Shown: positions 9,657 to 18,761 of the stretch, piece by piece
How positions within the stretch are numbered: the stretch's first letter is position 1
Layout: each line of letters opens with the position of its first letter
Source: Hyphomicrobiales bacterium
GTDB lineage: Bacteria > Pseudomonadota > Alphaproteobacteria > Rhizobiales > Aestuariivirgaceae
Reading direction: 5' to 3'
Length of the DNA stretch: 64,000 bases
Assembly (NCBI GenBank): GCA_025359265.1
Contig: JANYHB010000023.1
Span: 62,001-126,000 of the forward strand
The notes under the pieces: model-generated
What the model was told of the DNA's origin: nothing
The model's database searches: none
The model's input: only the letters and a program-made list of their open reading frames with translations
Program-made: the position numbers and the translations under genes

Positions 9657-10352
9657 TTACGCCACCCGCAACTTGGCTTTCTCCTGGCCATTTTCATCAA
9701 AATTGCTTTCCGCCAGCCAGGTTTCAAAACCCTGCTTGATGCGGGGCCAATCTTTATCAATAATGGAATACCAAGCTGTATCGCGATTTTGGCCTTTGGT
9801 GATCATATGTTGGCGGAAGATGCCTTCAAATTGAAAGCCGAAGCGATCGGCAGCCCGGCGCGAAGGGGCATTCAAATCATTGCACTTCCATTCCAGCCTG
9901 CGCATACCAAGATCATCAAATGCATGACGCATCATCAGGTAAATGGCTTCGGTGCTTTCGCGTGTACGCTGCATGATGGGCGACATCCAAATATTGCCGA
10001 TTTCAATCACGCCGTTGGCTGCATCGGCACGCATGAAAGCGCCCATGCCAAGGGCCTCGCCGGTCTCACGCTTTACGTAAGCGTAAAACCAGATATCCTT
10101 TTCGGCTTGACGCATTTTCAGCCATTCAATGAAAGTGGCCTGATCGGCAAACGGCCCAGAAAACAGATAAGTCCAAATTTCGTCGTGGCCAGCGCTGTGC
10201 TTGAACAGCGACGGGCCGTGGTGTTCGGTGTTCAACGGGTCAAGCCTGGCCCAGCGCCCGGGCAAGGGCCGCAAATCTGGCAGGCGTCCGGGCGGCAACG
10301 GATCAACGATCATGCCCACACGACGGACTTCTTTGGCTGGTGATTTGTCCAT
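9657..10352 (-). CDS. GNAT family N-acetyltransferase (RimJ/RimL type)
   Basis: The 231-residue protein has the GNAT_3 fold. An N-terminal LPGRWARLDPLNTEHHG strand-helix is followed by FYAYVKRETGEALGMGAFMRAD (beta strands), IEIGNIWMSPIMQRTRESTEAIYLMMRHAF with the acetyl-CoA loop region, then RRLEWKCNDLNAPSRRAADRFGFQFEGIFRQHMI, the conserved N-x-x-S-x-x-x-A-x-x-x-GF-x-x-EG signature. It should transfer an acetyl group from acetyl-CoA to a protein N-terminus or a small amine; the target is unknown. It lies 35 bases upstream of gatC on the same strand's far side, so it could share that transcript's end. Confidence 0.85.
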   Translation of the reverse strand: MDKSPAKEVRRVGMIVDPLPPGRLPDLRPLPGRWARLDPLNTEHHGPSLFKHSAGHDEIWTYLFSGPFADQATFIEWLKMRQAEKDIWFYAYVKRETGEALGMGAFMRADAANGVIEIGNIWMSPIMQRTRESTEAIYLMMRHAFDDLGMRRLEWKCNDLNAPSRRAADRFGFQFEGIFRQHMITKGQNRDTAWYSIIDKDWPRIKQGFETWLAESNFDENGQEKAKLRVA

Positions 10353-10415
10353 GAGAAATACTTAGGTGTTCTTGCAGGTTTGCGAAAGGGCCAGAAAGCG
10401 TTTAGGCAGCACGCC

Positions 10416-10877
10416 ATGCATGATTTTTTGGGTGAAGCCCATGCCGCCATCGCCGCACTTGCCCCCCATAAGCGGTTGATGGGGTTGGATTTGGGCTCGA
10501 CCACGATTGGCATTGCCACGGCCGATTATACGCGCCAAATCGCAACGCCGCGTTTTACGATTGAGCGTGGCAAGTTTCAGGCTGATGCAACAGCGCTGTT
10601 GGAGTTTGCCGCAACGGAAGATATTGGCCTTCTGGTTCTGGGATTGCCGCTCAACATGGATGGCAGCGAGGGCCCGCGTTGCCAATCCACCAGGGCCTTT
10701 GCCCGCAATTTGACCAAGCTCACGCAATTGCCAATTATCTATTGGGATGAGCGACTTTCCACGGCAGCGGTGAATCGCACCATGTTGGAAGCCGATTTAT
10801 CTCGCGCCAAGCGTGATAAGAATGTGGATAAGCTGGCGGCGGCCTTCATTTTGCAGGGCTTGCTGGATGCCCGTTAA
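10416..10877 (+). CDS. ruvX: RuvX/YqgF-type Holliday junction resolvase-like protein
   Basis: The predicted protein is 153 residues from the ATG at 10416; the frame is open a little further upstream but that part is not conserved-looking. RNase H-fold landmarks are LMGLDLGSTTIGIATAD (metal-binding Asp in the first strand), LLVLGLPLNMDGSEGPRC, YWDERLSTAAVNR with the acidic DE pair, and a final KNVDKLAAAFILQGLL. The GLPLNMDGSEG segment is diagnostic of YqgF/RuvX. The family acts on nucleic acid, with proposed roles in 16S rRNA 5' maturation and in resolving junctions. It lies just ahead of pyrB, a conserved neighbour in rhizobial genomes. Confidence 0.9.
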   Translation: MHDFLGEAHAAIAALAPHKRLMGLDLGSTTIGIATADYTRQIATPRFTIERGKFQADATALLEFAATEDIGLLVLGLPLNMDGSEGPRCQSTRAFARNLTKLTQLPIIYWDERLSTAAVNRTMLEADLSRAKRDKNVDKLAAAFILQGLLDAR

Positions 10878-10935
10878 ACACGCTCTGCATTGGCCCCTTG
10901 CCCTTGCGGCACAGTTCGCCTAACACGCGCTTTTG

Positions 10936-11892
10936 ATGAGCCAGAGCGACACACGTCCGCCGATCTTCAAAGCGCAGCATTTGCTGGCGGTAACTGATCT
11001 TTCCGTTTCTGAAATTAAGTCCTTGCTCAATTTGGCAGCAACTTACGCTGAAGTGAATCGCAACGCTGATAAACGCCATATGATCTTGGCTGGCGCCACG
11101 CAGGTTAATTTATTTTTTGAAAACTCCACGCGCACGCAAAGCTCATTCGAGATTGCCGGAAAGCGCCTGGGTGCCGACGTGATGAATATGACGGTTTCGT
11201 CATCGTCTATATCCAAGGGTGAAACGGTGCTTGATACTGCCATGACCATCAATGCCATGCAGCCAGATTTTCTGGTGGTGAGGCATCAGTCGTCGGGTGC
11301 CGTGGAACTGCTGTCGCAGAAAGTGTCTTGTGCTGTCATCAACGCTGGTGACGGCCAGCACGAACATCCCACGCAAGCCCTGCTGGATGCTTTGACCATT
11401 CGCCGCCATTTGAAGAATCTGGAAGGCCTGACAGTGGCGATTTGCGGTGACGTTTATCACAGCCGTGTGGCGCGATCCAACATTGCGCTGCTGACCAAGA
11501 TGGGGGCCCGCGTGCGTGTGGTAGCTCCCAGTAATTTGTTGCCGTCGGACATTGCGAATTTCGGCGTGGAAGTTTTTAGCACCATGAAAGATGGGCTGGC
11601 AGATGCAGATGTCGTGATGATGCTGCGCTTGCAAGTGGAGCGCATGGCCGGCAGTTTTGTGCCTTCAGAGCGTGAATATTATCACTTCTATGGTCTCACC
11701 GAAGAAAAACTGAAATTGGCCAAGCCGGGTGCTTTGGTCATGCATCCTGGCCCGATGAATCGCGGCGTGGAAATTGATTCAGCCGTGGCCGACGGTGCGC
11801 AAAGTGTAATCCGGGAACAAGTTGAAATGGGCGTTGCAGTGCGCATGGCGGTGTTGGATGCATTGTCTCGAAATATGCGGAGCCAGGCATGA
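10936..11892 (+). CDS. pyrB: Aspartate carbamoyltransferase catalytic subunit
   Basis: The 318-residue protein catalyses carbamoyl phosphate plus aspartate to carbamoyl aspartate, the first committed step of pyrimidine synthesis. The carbamoyl-phosphate motif is [13 protein letters not shown], followed by [10 protein letters not shown] with the Ser-Lys loop reaching a neighbouring subunit, [16 protein letters not shown], and near the end [12 protein letters not shown]. The ATG at 10936 is chosen over a TTG one codon before. Its last codon overlaps the ATG of the pyrC-like gene (ATGA), so both are translated together. No regulatory PyrI subunit gene is present. Confidence 0.96.
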   Translation: MSQSDTRPPIFKAQHLLAVTDLSVSEIKSLLNLAATYAEVNRNADKRHMILAGATQVNLFFENSTRTQSSFEIAGKRLGADVMNMTVSSSSISKGETVLDTAMTINAMQPDFLVVRHQSSGAVELLSQKVSCAVINAGDGQHEHPTQALLDALTIRRHLKNLEGLTVAICGDVYHSRVARSNIALLTKMGARVRVVAPSNLLPSDIANFGVEVFSTMKDGLADADVVMMLRLQVERMAGSFVPSEREYYHFYGLTEEKLKLAKPGALVMHPGPMNRGVEIDSAVADGAQSVIREQVEMGVAVRMAVLDALSRNMRSQA

Positions 11893-13154
11893 AACGGGCT
11901 TTTCTCAACGCGGTATTGCCCAACGGCCACGGTGGACTATTGATTGAGGGTGACCGCGTTGTTGCGTCGGGCCGCGCTGTTACGGCAGCGAATGTGTCTG
12001 ATGCGGAAGTTTACGATTGCAACGGTCATATCATTATGCCGGGCATCATAGACATGCGCGTGTTCACCGGCGAGCCGGGCAGCGAATACCGAGAAACGTT
12101 GGCTTCTGCCTCCAAGGCTGCCGCGGCCGGTGGCGTTACAACCATAATCGTAATGCCCAACACCAAGCCGGTGATCGACGATGCCGCGATGGTCGATTTT
12201 ATATTGCGCCGTGCCAGAGACACCGCCGACGTGCGTGTGGCCCCGATGGGAGCCATCACCAAGGGTTCTGCTGGTGAATTGATGGCTGAGCTGGGTTTGA
12301 TGAAAGAGGCTGGGGCTGTGGCCGTGACCGATGGAACCAAGTCCGTGGCCAACGCCGCACTTATGCGTCGCGCCATGTTGTATGCGAGGGACCACGATAT
12401 TCTGGTGGTTCAACATGTGGAAGAACCAAGCTTCTCAAACGGCGTAATGAATGCGGGCGAGCGCGCGTCGCGTCTGGGCCTTTCTGGATCTTACGGCCTA
12501 TCGGAAGTGATATTGCTGGAACGCGATTTGCGATTGGTTGAGATGACGGGCTGCCGCTATCACGCTGCACAGATTTCATGTGCAGAAAGTGTTGAAGTCA
12601 TGCGCCGCGCCAAGGATAAAGGATTGCGGGTATCTTGCGGTGTTTCGATCAATCACCTCAGCCTGAACGAAAGTGATGTTGGACCATATCGCACTTTTTT
12701 CAAAGTTTCGCCGCCCTTGCGCAGTGAAGAGGATCGATGTGCATTGGTTGCCGGTTTGGCTGAAGGCGTGATCGATGTTGTTGTATCAAGCCATGATCCG
12801 CAGAGTGATGATACAAAGCGGTTGCCATTCGCGGAAGCCGCATTTGGTGCTATTGGCTTAGAAACAATTTTGTCGGCCGCACTGGTTATGACGCATAATA
12901 AAAACATTACCCTGGAGCGCCTTTCCCAGATTTTGAGCGAAACGCCGCAACGGCTTTTAGGTTTGGCGCAAGGCCAACTGAAAGCCGGTTGTCCAGCTGA
13001 TTTTGTGGTGATAGACCCTTATTCGAACTGGAAGGTTGAGCCTGCCAATCTGCGCTCGCGGTCAAAGAATACGCCGTTTGAGCAACGTACATTAGAGGGC
13101 CGCGCCATGGCAACTTGGGTTGCAGGCCGCAATGTTTACTCCTACGTTGGTTAA
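11889..13154 (+). CDS. pyrC: Dihydroorotase-like protein lacking metal ligands (probable non-catalytic PyrC)
   Basis: The 421-residue amidohydrolase-fold protein is clearly of the class I dihydroorotase family: [35 protein letters not shown], and [14 protein letters not shown] near the end. But the catalytic residues are altered. The first metal motif, normally D-x-H-x-H, reads DMRVFT (55-60). The His-x-x-His segment reads HAAQ (225-228). The usual T-D-H-A-P-H with the catalytic Asp reads SSHDPQ (300-305). His176 in QHVEEP is retained. By analogy with the inactive PyrC' of Pseudomonas, it may be a structural partner of PyrB. ATGA overlap with pyrB and zero gap to plsY. Confidence 0.85.
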   Translation: MKRAFLNAVLPNGHGGLLIEGDRVVASGRAVTAANVSDAEVYDCNGHIIMPGIIDMRVFTGEPGSEYRETLASASKAAAAGGVTTIIVMPNTKPVIDDAAMVDFILRRARDTADVRVAPMGAITKGSAGELMAELGLMKEAGAVAVTDGTKSVANAALMRRAMLYARDHDILVVQHVEEPSFSNGVMNAGERASRLGLSGSYGLSEVILLERDLRLVEMTGCRYHAAQISCAESVEVMRRAKDKGLRVSCGVSINHLSLNESDVGPYRTFFKVSPPLRSEEDRCALVAGLAEGVIDVVVSSHDPQSDDTKRLPFAEAAFGAIGLETILSAALVMTHNKNITLERLSQILSETPQRLLGLAQGQLKAGCPADFVVIDPYSNWKVEPANLRSRSKNTPFEQRTLEGRAMATWVAGRNVYSYVG

Positions 13155-13745
13155 ATGGTCTGGAATTTTTTAGCTATTTTGGCGGGGTATTTGGCGGGCT
13201 CAATTCCGTTTGGCTTGCTGTTGGCAAGGGCGGCCGGTCTGGGCGACATTCGCAAGATTGGCTCTGGCAATATAGGTGCCACGAATGTTTTGAGAACCGG
13301 CAATAAGTCTATCGCCGCGCTGACATTGCTTTGCGACGTGTTGAAAAGCTTGGTGCCGGTCTTCGTTGCACGGTGGCTGTTGGGAGATGCGGCAGCCATG
13401 TTGACCGGCTTGGCGGCTATGATCGGCCACATTTTTCCGCTTTGGTTGGGATTCAAGGGGGGCAAGGGGGTCGCCACGGCAGCCGGTGTGTTATTCGCCT
13501 TGAGTTGGCCTTTGGCAGTGGCCGCTTTAGCCGTTTGGATTATCGTATTTGCGGCATCGCGCATTTCGTCACTTTCGGCACTGTGCGCTAGTCTTGCGGC
13601 TGTTATTGCTTGTTTGTGGCTTGGCTTGCCGCAAGTTTGGTTTGTGTTGCTGTTGGCAATGCTGGTTTTTTTCACCCACCGCGCCAACATTGCAAGACTG
13701 TTGATGGGCACAGAACCAAAATCCTCGTTCTCGAAGGCCAAATGA
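13155..13745 (+). CDS. plsY: Acyl-phosphate:glycerol-3-phosphate acyltransferase PlsY
   Basis: The 196-residue integral membrane protein has about five helices. The three PlsY motifs are visible: SIPFGLLLAR near residue 16, KIGSGNIGATNVLR (35-48) and GHIFPLWLGFKGGKGVATAAG (about 93-113). It transfers an acyl group from acyl phosphate to glycerol 3-phosphate, the first step of phospholipid synthesis, in the inner membrane. Its ATG follows the pyrC-like stop immediately (TAAATG) and its stop overlaps the dprA start (ATGA), so it sits inside a tightly coupled operon. Confidence 0.95.
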   Translation: MVWNFLAILAGYLAGSIPFGLLLARAAGLGDIRKIGSGNIGATNVLRTGNKSIAALTLLCDVLKSLVPVFVARWLLGDAAAMLTGLAAMIGHIFPLWLGFKGGKGVATAAGVLFALSWPLAVAALAVWIIVFAASRISSLSALCASLAAVIACLWLGLPQVWFVLLLAMLVFFTHRANIARLLMGTEPKSSFSKAK

Positions 13746-14839
13746 AAGTGGCCGTTCTCACCGCCTCTGAACGTCTGCAGTGGCACCGTCTTGCGCAATG
13801 CGAGAATGTGGGGCCAATCACCTTCAAGGCATTGATAGCGAGGTTTGGCACGGCGGCGGCAGCACTTGAGGCTTTGCCAGACATGTCGCGGCGTGGCGGC
13901 TCTGGCCGCGTTATGCGAATTTATGATTTGGAAAAGGCCGAAACGGATTTCATTAATGCCACACGCCTGGGCGCACGCTATGTGGCATTGTGCGAGCCTG
14001 AATATCCAGATTTGCTGCGCCATGCCCCTGCTCCGCCACCGCTCATTTGTGTGAAGGGTGCGCTCGATCTGACCCATCGGCGCGTCATAGGAATTGTCGG
14101 GGCGCGCAACGCCTCTGCCAATGGAGTGCGGTTCACGCGCCAGATTGCATCTGAGTTGGGCCAGGCTGATTTTGTGATCGTATCTGGCTTGGCCCGTGGC
14201 ATTGATACAGCGGCGCATGAAGCAAGTATCAACACCGGCACGATTGCAGTGGTTGCGGGTGGCATTGATCATAACTATCCACCCGAGAATGCCAAGCTAC
14301 AGGCGGCAATTGCTGATGGCGGTTTATTGCTTTCTGAAATGCCCCCCGGAATTGTGCCCAAGGCTGAAAGTTTCCCTCGGCGCAACCGGATTATTGCGGG
14401 ATTGGCCCAGGCCACCGTGGTGGTGGAAGCAGCCATGCGTTCCGGGTCTTTGACCACGGCGCGTTTTGCCGCTGAAGCCGGGCGCGAGGTTTTCGCTGTA
14501 CCAGGTTCTCCGCTTGATCCGCGCTGCGAAGGCACCAACGGTTTGATCAAAGACGGTGCAAACCTGTTGCAGCGCGCCTCTGATATCAGCGCCGCCGGAT
14601 TTGCCTTTGAGTCGCAATTCCACGAAGAACCGGAGGCAGTTTATCCGCTCAAGCAAGACGTGCCGCAGGCTTTGCGCGCGCGCGTCGCCCAGCTTCTATC
14701 ACCCACGGCGGTGGAACTGGATGAGTTTGTGCGACAATCAGGCGGCAGCCCCGATGAAGTACAAGGCATTTTGCTCGAGCTGGAATTAGCGGGCGAAGTG
14801 TTGCGATCCAGCGGGGGGCGGGTTGTAAGAATCAGGTGA
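13742..14839 (+). CDS. dprA: DNA processing protein DprA
   Basis: The 365-residue protein protects incoming single-stranded DNA and loads RecA during transformation or recombination. The start at 13742 overlaps the plsY stop by four bases; the longer frame upstream is plsY sequence. An N-terminal SAM-like region is followed by the Rossmann core: VGARNASANGVRF, SGLARGIDTAAHEAS, VVAGGIDHNYPPEN, FPRRNRIIAGLAQATVVVEAAMRSGSLTTARFA, VPGSPLDPRCEGTNGLIKDGA. A C-terminal winged-helix region (LLSPTAVELDEFVRQSG...) is also present, as in other alphaproteobacterial DprA. Confidence 0.95.
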   Translation: MKVAVLTASERLQWHRLAQCENVGPITFKALIARFGTAAAALEALPDMSRRGGSGRVMRIYDLEKAETDFINATRLGARYVALCEPEYPDLLRHAPAPPPLICVKGALDLTHRRVIGIVGARNASANGVRFTRQIASELGQADFVIVSGLARGIDTAAHEASINTGTIAVVAGGIDHNYPPENAKLQAAIADGGLLLSEMPPGIVPKAESFPRRNRIIAGLAQATVVVEAAMRSGSLTTARFAAEAGREVFAVPGSPLDPRCEGTNGLIKDGANLLQRASDISAAGFAFESQFHEEPEAVYPLKQDVPQALRARVAQLLSPTAVELDEFVRQSGGSPDEVQGILLELELAGEVLRSSGGRVVRIR

Positions 14840-14873
14840 ATACGGCAGTTAGATTCTAACTGGAGCGGCGATA

Positions 14874-15107
14874 ATGAACATGAATAAACTTGCATTGATT
14901 GCGATGGTCTTGATCCTGGCGGTGGCGGCAAGCCAAGGTGCAGTGGCAAAAACTGCAGTGAAAGAGCCAACCGGTGCGGAACGTGCCAAGCAATTCAGCA
15001 AGGTTATTGCTGATTGCCGCAAGCGCTTCGGTGGGGGATCGTCACAACTATCAGCCGAATGGGCTGGCCATTACGGTCGCACGGGGTGGTGGTGCGTGCA
15101 TCGCTGA
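14874..15107 (+). CDS. Small exported protein of unknown function (77 aa)
   Basis: It has a signal peptide (KLALIAMVLILAVAASQGAVA, cut near residue 25). The mature part is about 52 residues with two Cys: one in IADCRKRFGGG and one in the end GWWCVHR, after WAGHYGRTGWW. CTGGAG lies 8-13 bases before the ATG. The Cys pair, the Trp-rich end and the signal peptide look like a real periplasmic protein, possibly disulfide-bonded. It lies 35 bases after dprA and faces the GST gene, so it may be the last gene of the dprA operon. I know no function. Confidence 0.6.
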   Translation: MNMNKLALIAMVLILAVAASQGAVAKTAVKEPTGAERAKQFSKVIADCRKRFGGGSSQLSAEWAGHYGRTGWWCVHR

Positions 15108-15121
15108 TAACTAGCCCAAAC

Positions 15122-15775
15122 CTATACTTCGTCTTCGGGATAAATCCAAGGCTCCTTGAGAGCCGCAACTTTCCATGACCTAAACGCCACGCTATCTAAA
15201 ACCGAAGCGACGTAGGCCCTTGCGGCCTTGCCCACCGGAATTTCGTATGTTTGAATGCGCGAAGCAACGGGGGCAAACATGGCGTCGGCGTTAGAAAATT
15301 TGCCGAATAGAAAATTTCCCTTCGCCCCAAATCGTTTGCGGGATTCAGCCCATAGCGCTTCAATTCGGGCGACGTCCTTTAATAGTAGTTCATTCACTGC
15401 CAATCGCTTTACAGGCCTGCGGATGTTCATCGGGCATGCACTGCGTAAGGCTTTAAACCCAGTGTGCATTTCCGCGCACATCGAGCGTGCCATGGCTCTG
15501 GCAGTGGGGTTCTTCGGCCACAGCTGTTTTGCGGGCCACGTCTCGGCGATATACTCCAAAATGGCAAGGCTATCCCAAATCACCTTGTCTTGGTGAATCA
15601 GCACTGGCACAAGCCCGGCCTTTGAGTAACGCCGCACGGCTTTCGAAAACTGCGGCTCACCAAAGCGGATGAGTTTTTCATCGAAGTCTATGCCTGTTTG
15701 TTTCAAAGCCATGTAGGGCCTGAGCGACCAACTCGAATAATTCTTGTTGCCGATAATCAGCAAGGGTTTTGACAT
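15122..15775 (-). CDS. Glutathione S-transferase family protein
   Basis: The 217-residue protein has the two-domain GST architecture. The N-terminal thioredoxin-like part begins PLLIIGNKNYSSWSLRPYMALKQTGI, with the SSW in the place of the catalytic Ser of zeta-like GSTs, followed by VPVLIHQDKVIWDSLAILEYIAE, the G-site motif with cis-Pro and Asp-Ser. The C-terminal half is helical with the FGKFSNADAMFAPV N-capping region. It should bind glutathione in the cytoplasm; the substrate is unknown. The ATG at 15775 has TAGGA upstream; a TTG two codons earlier is less likely. It follows the MFS gene on the same strand after 8 bases. Confidence 0.88.
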   Translation of the reverse strand: MSKPLLIIGNKNYSSWSLRPYMALKQTGIDFDEKLIRFGEPQFSKAVRRYSKAGLVPVLIHQDKVIWDSLAILEYIAETWPAKQLWPKNPTARAMARSMCAEMHTGFKALRSACPMNIRRPVKRLAVNELLLKDVARIEALWAESRKRFGAKGNFLFGKFSNADAMFAPVASRIQTYEIPVGKAARAYVASVLDSVAFRSWKVAALKEPWIYPEDEV

Positions 15776-15783
15776 ATTCAATC

Positions 15784-16983
15784 CTACAAAGACTTCGGCA
15801 AATAGCGCCAGACGAAAACACTCATTAAACTCACACCCAATCCCAACAGTATAAAAACGATGGAGACGTCATAATATCGTAAAACCATCGCATAGATGAT
15901 CGAGGGCAGCAACTCAGACATTTCGATAAATGTGCGATAAACTGCAGCCATACGTTGGCGTTCATGGAAGCGCACGGCGCGTAAAAAGGGAATGCCGCCC
16001 ACGCTATCGATGCCAGACGCAGCCAGCGCCCCCATTAACAATAACACTGCCGCAAGTTGCGGCGCGTTGGTGCCGATAATGCCAGCGAGAAAGCTGGCCA
16101 TGGCCATTAAAACAAAGCAGACCGCAAGCACTGATCGAAGCCCGCGGCGCTTGGCCAAGGGGCCATAAAGGAATGCGGCCAATAAGAACAGCTGACTGAT
16201 GCTGATAATGGCGCCGCCATACTGTTTGCTGAGGCCGCCTTCGATCATCAACAATGGCCCATAGGTAAAAAATGTTCCCCAGAAACAGGATCGGGCAAAA
16301 GCAATGGCCCATGCCAAGCGCAGTCTCGGTTGGGCCACAAACCTTGTGACATTTGCCAACGGATTAAACGGTTGCATGTTGCCCTGCGGCAGAGTTTGCC
16401 TGTCGTTTAGGCGCAAATACCAAAAGACACCGAGTAACGTGAGCGCTGAACCCATGGCAGCTATCTGTGGGGCGGCGTGGCCATAATGGTCATATAGCCA
16501 AACGCCGCTAAACGGCCCGGCAACCCACGCTACGGTTGATAGAGCTAGGCGCAACGGCTCACTTGTGGTGAAATCTTCTTTCTTGATATAGTCCAAAATA
16601 TAAAGCTGTAGGGTGATGTTGGTGATTGATGCCCCAATGTTGCGCAGCATGGTGCCCGCAACCTGGCCGGGCAACGTAAAAGTGGCCAAGGCGGCACTGC
16701 CGGCCACCAACAACAAGCAACCCAGTGTATAGGCCCAGCGGCGGCGCAGGCGGCCAAAAATAAACGGCAAAAGCAGCGTGACGCAGAGAACCGTGGCAGA
16801 CACAAGGGCACCTAATACCCCAACTTTTTGCGTAGCCTTCAAAATATCATAGGCCTGAATAGACAGCACGCCGGAATTGAAGGCGCGAGTAAGAGATTCT
16901 AGCAGGAATAGAATGCTGAATGTCCAAACGCCTGGTTTGGCCCTTTGCGCAGATAGAATCACTGACTTGGCATTTTCAAGCAT
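15784..16983 (-). CDS. MFS transporter
   Basis: The 399-residue protein has about 12 hydrophobic segments and a short basic stretch FGRLRRRWAYTLG between helices 2 and 3, the usual place of the MFS loop motif. A second basic loop (LAKRRGLRS) follows helix 8, as expected from the internal duplication. A loop of about 30 polar residues (NDRQTLPQGNMQPFNP) separates the two halves. Substrate is unknown. The GST gene follows after 8 bases on the same strand, which suggests export or detoxification as a possibility only. Confidence 0.8.
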   Translation of the reverse strand: MLENAKSVILSAQRAKPGVWTFSILFLLESLTRAFNSGVLSIQAYDILKATQKVGVLGALVSATVLCVTLLLPFIFGRLRRRWAYTLGCLLLVAGSAALATFTLPGQVAGTMLRNIGASITNITLQLYILDYIKKEDFTTSEPLRLALSTVAWVAGPFSGVWLYDHYGHAAPQIAAMGSALTLLGVFWYLRLNDRQTLPQGNMQPFNPLANVTRFVAQPRLRLAWAIAFARSCFWGTFFTYGPLLMIEGGLSKQYGGAIISISQLFLLAAFLYGPLAKRRGLRSVLAVCFVLMAMASFLAGIIGTNAPQLAAVLLLMGALAASGIDSVGGIPFLRAVRFHERQRMAAVYRTFIEMSELLPSIIYAMVLRYYDVSIVFILLGLGVSLMSVFVWRYLPKSL

Positions 16984-17062
16984 GTCACAGCATTGCGCTT
17001 AGCCCCCAAGTTGAGGCAAGAGGTTGGGCAGATGCAATTTCTTCACCACGCAGGTTTTTCCG

Positions 17063-18460
17063 ATGAATAAAGCCTCAAACCCTAAATCTCGGGCTGCCGC
17101 TGTTTCAATGGGCGTTAGCGCAGCACTCGCCACGGCAAAGTTTGTGGTGGCTTTGCTTACCGGCTCACTCGGCGTTCTGTCGGAAGCGTTACATAGTCTC
17201 ATTGATTTTGGTGCAACAATCATCACATGGTTTGCGGTGCGCTGGGCAGATGTGCCCGCCGACGATGATCACCACTTTGGCCATGCCAAGATTGAAAGTG
17301 TTGCGGCGCTGCTGGAGGCGTGTTTGCTGGCGCTTACAGCCCTCTATATTGCAACCACCGCCTTACAACGACTTTGGATCAATTCACCGCCACCCGAATT
17401 GACATGGTGGGCGCCAGCTTTGATCGTTTTGGCTATTGCAGTAGATTTCAATCGAGCCGCCGTTTTGACTGGCATCGCAAAAGAGCATGACAGTGCTGCC
17501 CTTGCTGCTGATGCTGCACATTTCAAATCCGATATGTTTGGCTCTGTCGCGGTGCTGTTGGGATTAGGCGGCATAGCGCTGGGATTGCCATGGGCTGATT
17601 CAGTTGCCGCTTTGGCGGTTTCCATTTTAATAGTTTGGATTGCGCGACGCTTGGCCATGGAAGCATTTGGGACGCTGTTGGACCGTGCTCCTGAAGGCAT
17701 AGCCCAAGAAATCAGGGCTTTTGCCGAACGCGAGGACGGCGTTCTTCATGTGGATCAACTGCGCATTCGCCAGGCCGGCAAAATTGCATATATTTCTTTG
17801 GTGGCCGATGTGCCGCGCAGTCTAACAGCCATCCAACTGGCTGCAATTGAAAGTCGCATCGGATCAAAAATTTCGGCTCTGGTGCGAAACCCGGATATCG
17901 GCGTGGTTCTGCGCCCTGTCGCCTTGGACAACGAAAGTGTGAATGAAAAAGTGAACGCGATTGCGCGAGAGCGTGGCCTTTTCATCCATCATCTGATTGT
18001 GCAAAACCTCGCAGAAAAACTGGCAATAAGCTTTGACATTGAATTTGACGGATCCACCACGCTTTATAATGCGCATAAGCAGGCAAGCGCGCTGGAATTG
18101 GCCATTCGCCAAGGCTTGGGTGGCAACGCCGAGGTAGACAGCCATATTGAGCCGCGGCCCATGCAGGAAATTGCGGGCCATGCGGTTAGCGCATCAAAAA
18201 CCCGTGAGCTTGAAGCTGCGTTGCGCAAACTTGCGACCAAGGAAGTGGCGCTGTCAGACATTCACAATTTTCGGGTACGGCAGGACAGTGACGGATATTT
18301 ATATTTGCATTATCACTGCAGGTTTGCATCGCAAACCAAAATTGACATCATCCATTTCATACTGGATAGGCTTGAGGGCCAGCTCAAGAATAAGTATAGC
18401 AATGTTTTGCGCGTTGTGGCGCATGCTGAGCCTATCGGTAGCAAACGTCAGCGCCTTTAG
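17063..18460 (+). CDS. Cation diffusion facilitator transporter with extended C-terminal tail
   Basis: The protein is 465 residues, against about 300 for a usual CDF. The membrane part has the CDF ligands: HSLIDFG in helix 2 and HFKSDMFGS in helix 5, plus the loop DDDHHFGHAKIESV. It exports divalent metals (Zn, Co, Fe, Mn) in exchange for protons. After about residue 206 there are three consecutive stretches that each look like the cytoplasmic dimerization fold (about 206-290, 290-378, 378-460), the first with VDQLRIRQ and the second ending HIEPRP. The ATG at 17063 is preferred to an upstream in-frame codon. It ends 4 bases inside the convergent downstream gene. Confidence 0.87.
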   Translation: MNKASNPKSRAAAVSMGVSAALATAKFVVALLTGSLGVLSEALHSLIDFGATIITWFAVRWADVPADDDHHFGHAKIESVAALLEACLLALTALYIATTALQRLWINSPPPELTWWAPALIVLAIAVDFNRAAVLTGIAKEHDSAALAADAAHFKSDMFGSVAVLLGLGGIALGLPWADSVAALAVSILIVWIARRLAMEAFGTLLDRAPEGIAQEIRAFAEREDGVLHVDQLRIRQAGKIAYISLVADVPRSLTAIQLAAIESRIGSKISALVRNPDIGVVLRPVALDNESVNEKVNAIARERGLFIHHLIVQNLAEKLAISFDIEFDGSTTLYNAHKQASALELAIRQGLGGNAEVDSHIEPRPMQEIAGHAVSASKTRELEAALRKLATKEVALSDIHNFRVRQDSDGYLYLHYHCRFASQTKIDIIHFILDRLEGQLKNKYSNVLRVVAHAEPIGSKRQRL

Positions 18461-18753
18461 CCAACTGTGGCACGATTCAATTTTTCAATCTGGGCGCGTT
18501 CGTGGTCAAAAAGTTCGTTTTGGGTGGCAGCCGTAAACGCTTCATAGTATGCAATTTCGAGCAAGCCCTGCAAGGAAAGCAGTTCGTGCGCCTTGGCGAT
18601 GTTTCTCAACTCCAGCGTCATTTCAGAGATGTATTGCGCTGCTTGTCGTCTGCCGCCCAAATCAATAGCGTGCTTGGGGCCCGCCTTGGCCTTGGTAACT
18701 TTCTCAAACTCCGCCATATAATTCGCCGCCGTTGCTAAAGATTGAGGATGCAC
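18457..18753 (-). CDS. Small helical protein of unknown function (98 aa)
   Basis: The protein is hydrophilic and mainly helical, with no signal peptide or Cys. The segment QYISEMTLELRNIAKAHELLSLQGLLEIAYYEA resembles small uncharacterised proteins found in rhizobia, which share a motif like MTxELxxxA...LxxLLExA. It starts with GTG at 18753; a Met at residue 13 (18717) is an alternative. A TATAGT-like box lies just upstream with the palindrome TGTGTACACA. It overlaps the end of the CDF gene by 4 bases, convergently. The function is not known. Confidence 0.6.
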   Translation of the reverse strand: MHPQSLATAANYMAEFEKVTKAKAGPKHAIDLGGRRQAAQYISEMTLELRNIAKAHELLSLQGLLEIAYYEAFTAATQNELFDHERAQIEKLNRATVG

Positions 18754-18761
18754 TATAAAAT

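Noticed and set aside
9546-10343. A 265-codon plus-strand frame antisense to the GNAT gene
   Set aside because: It has no motif and mirrors the GNAT acetyltransferase gene, which has a complete family signature.
13151-14272. A 373-codon open frame on the minus strand across plsY and dprA
   Set aside because: It is antisense to two clear genes, has no domain signature, and arises from their codon usage.
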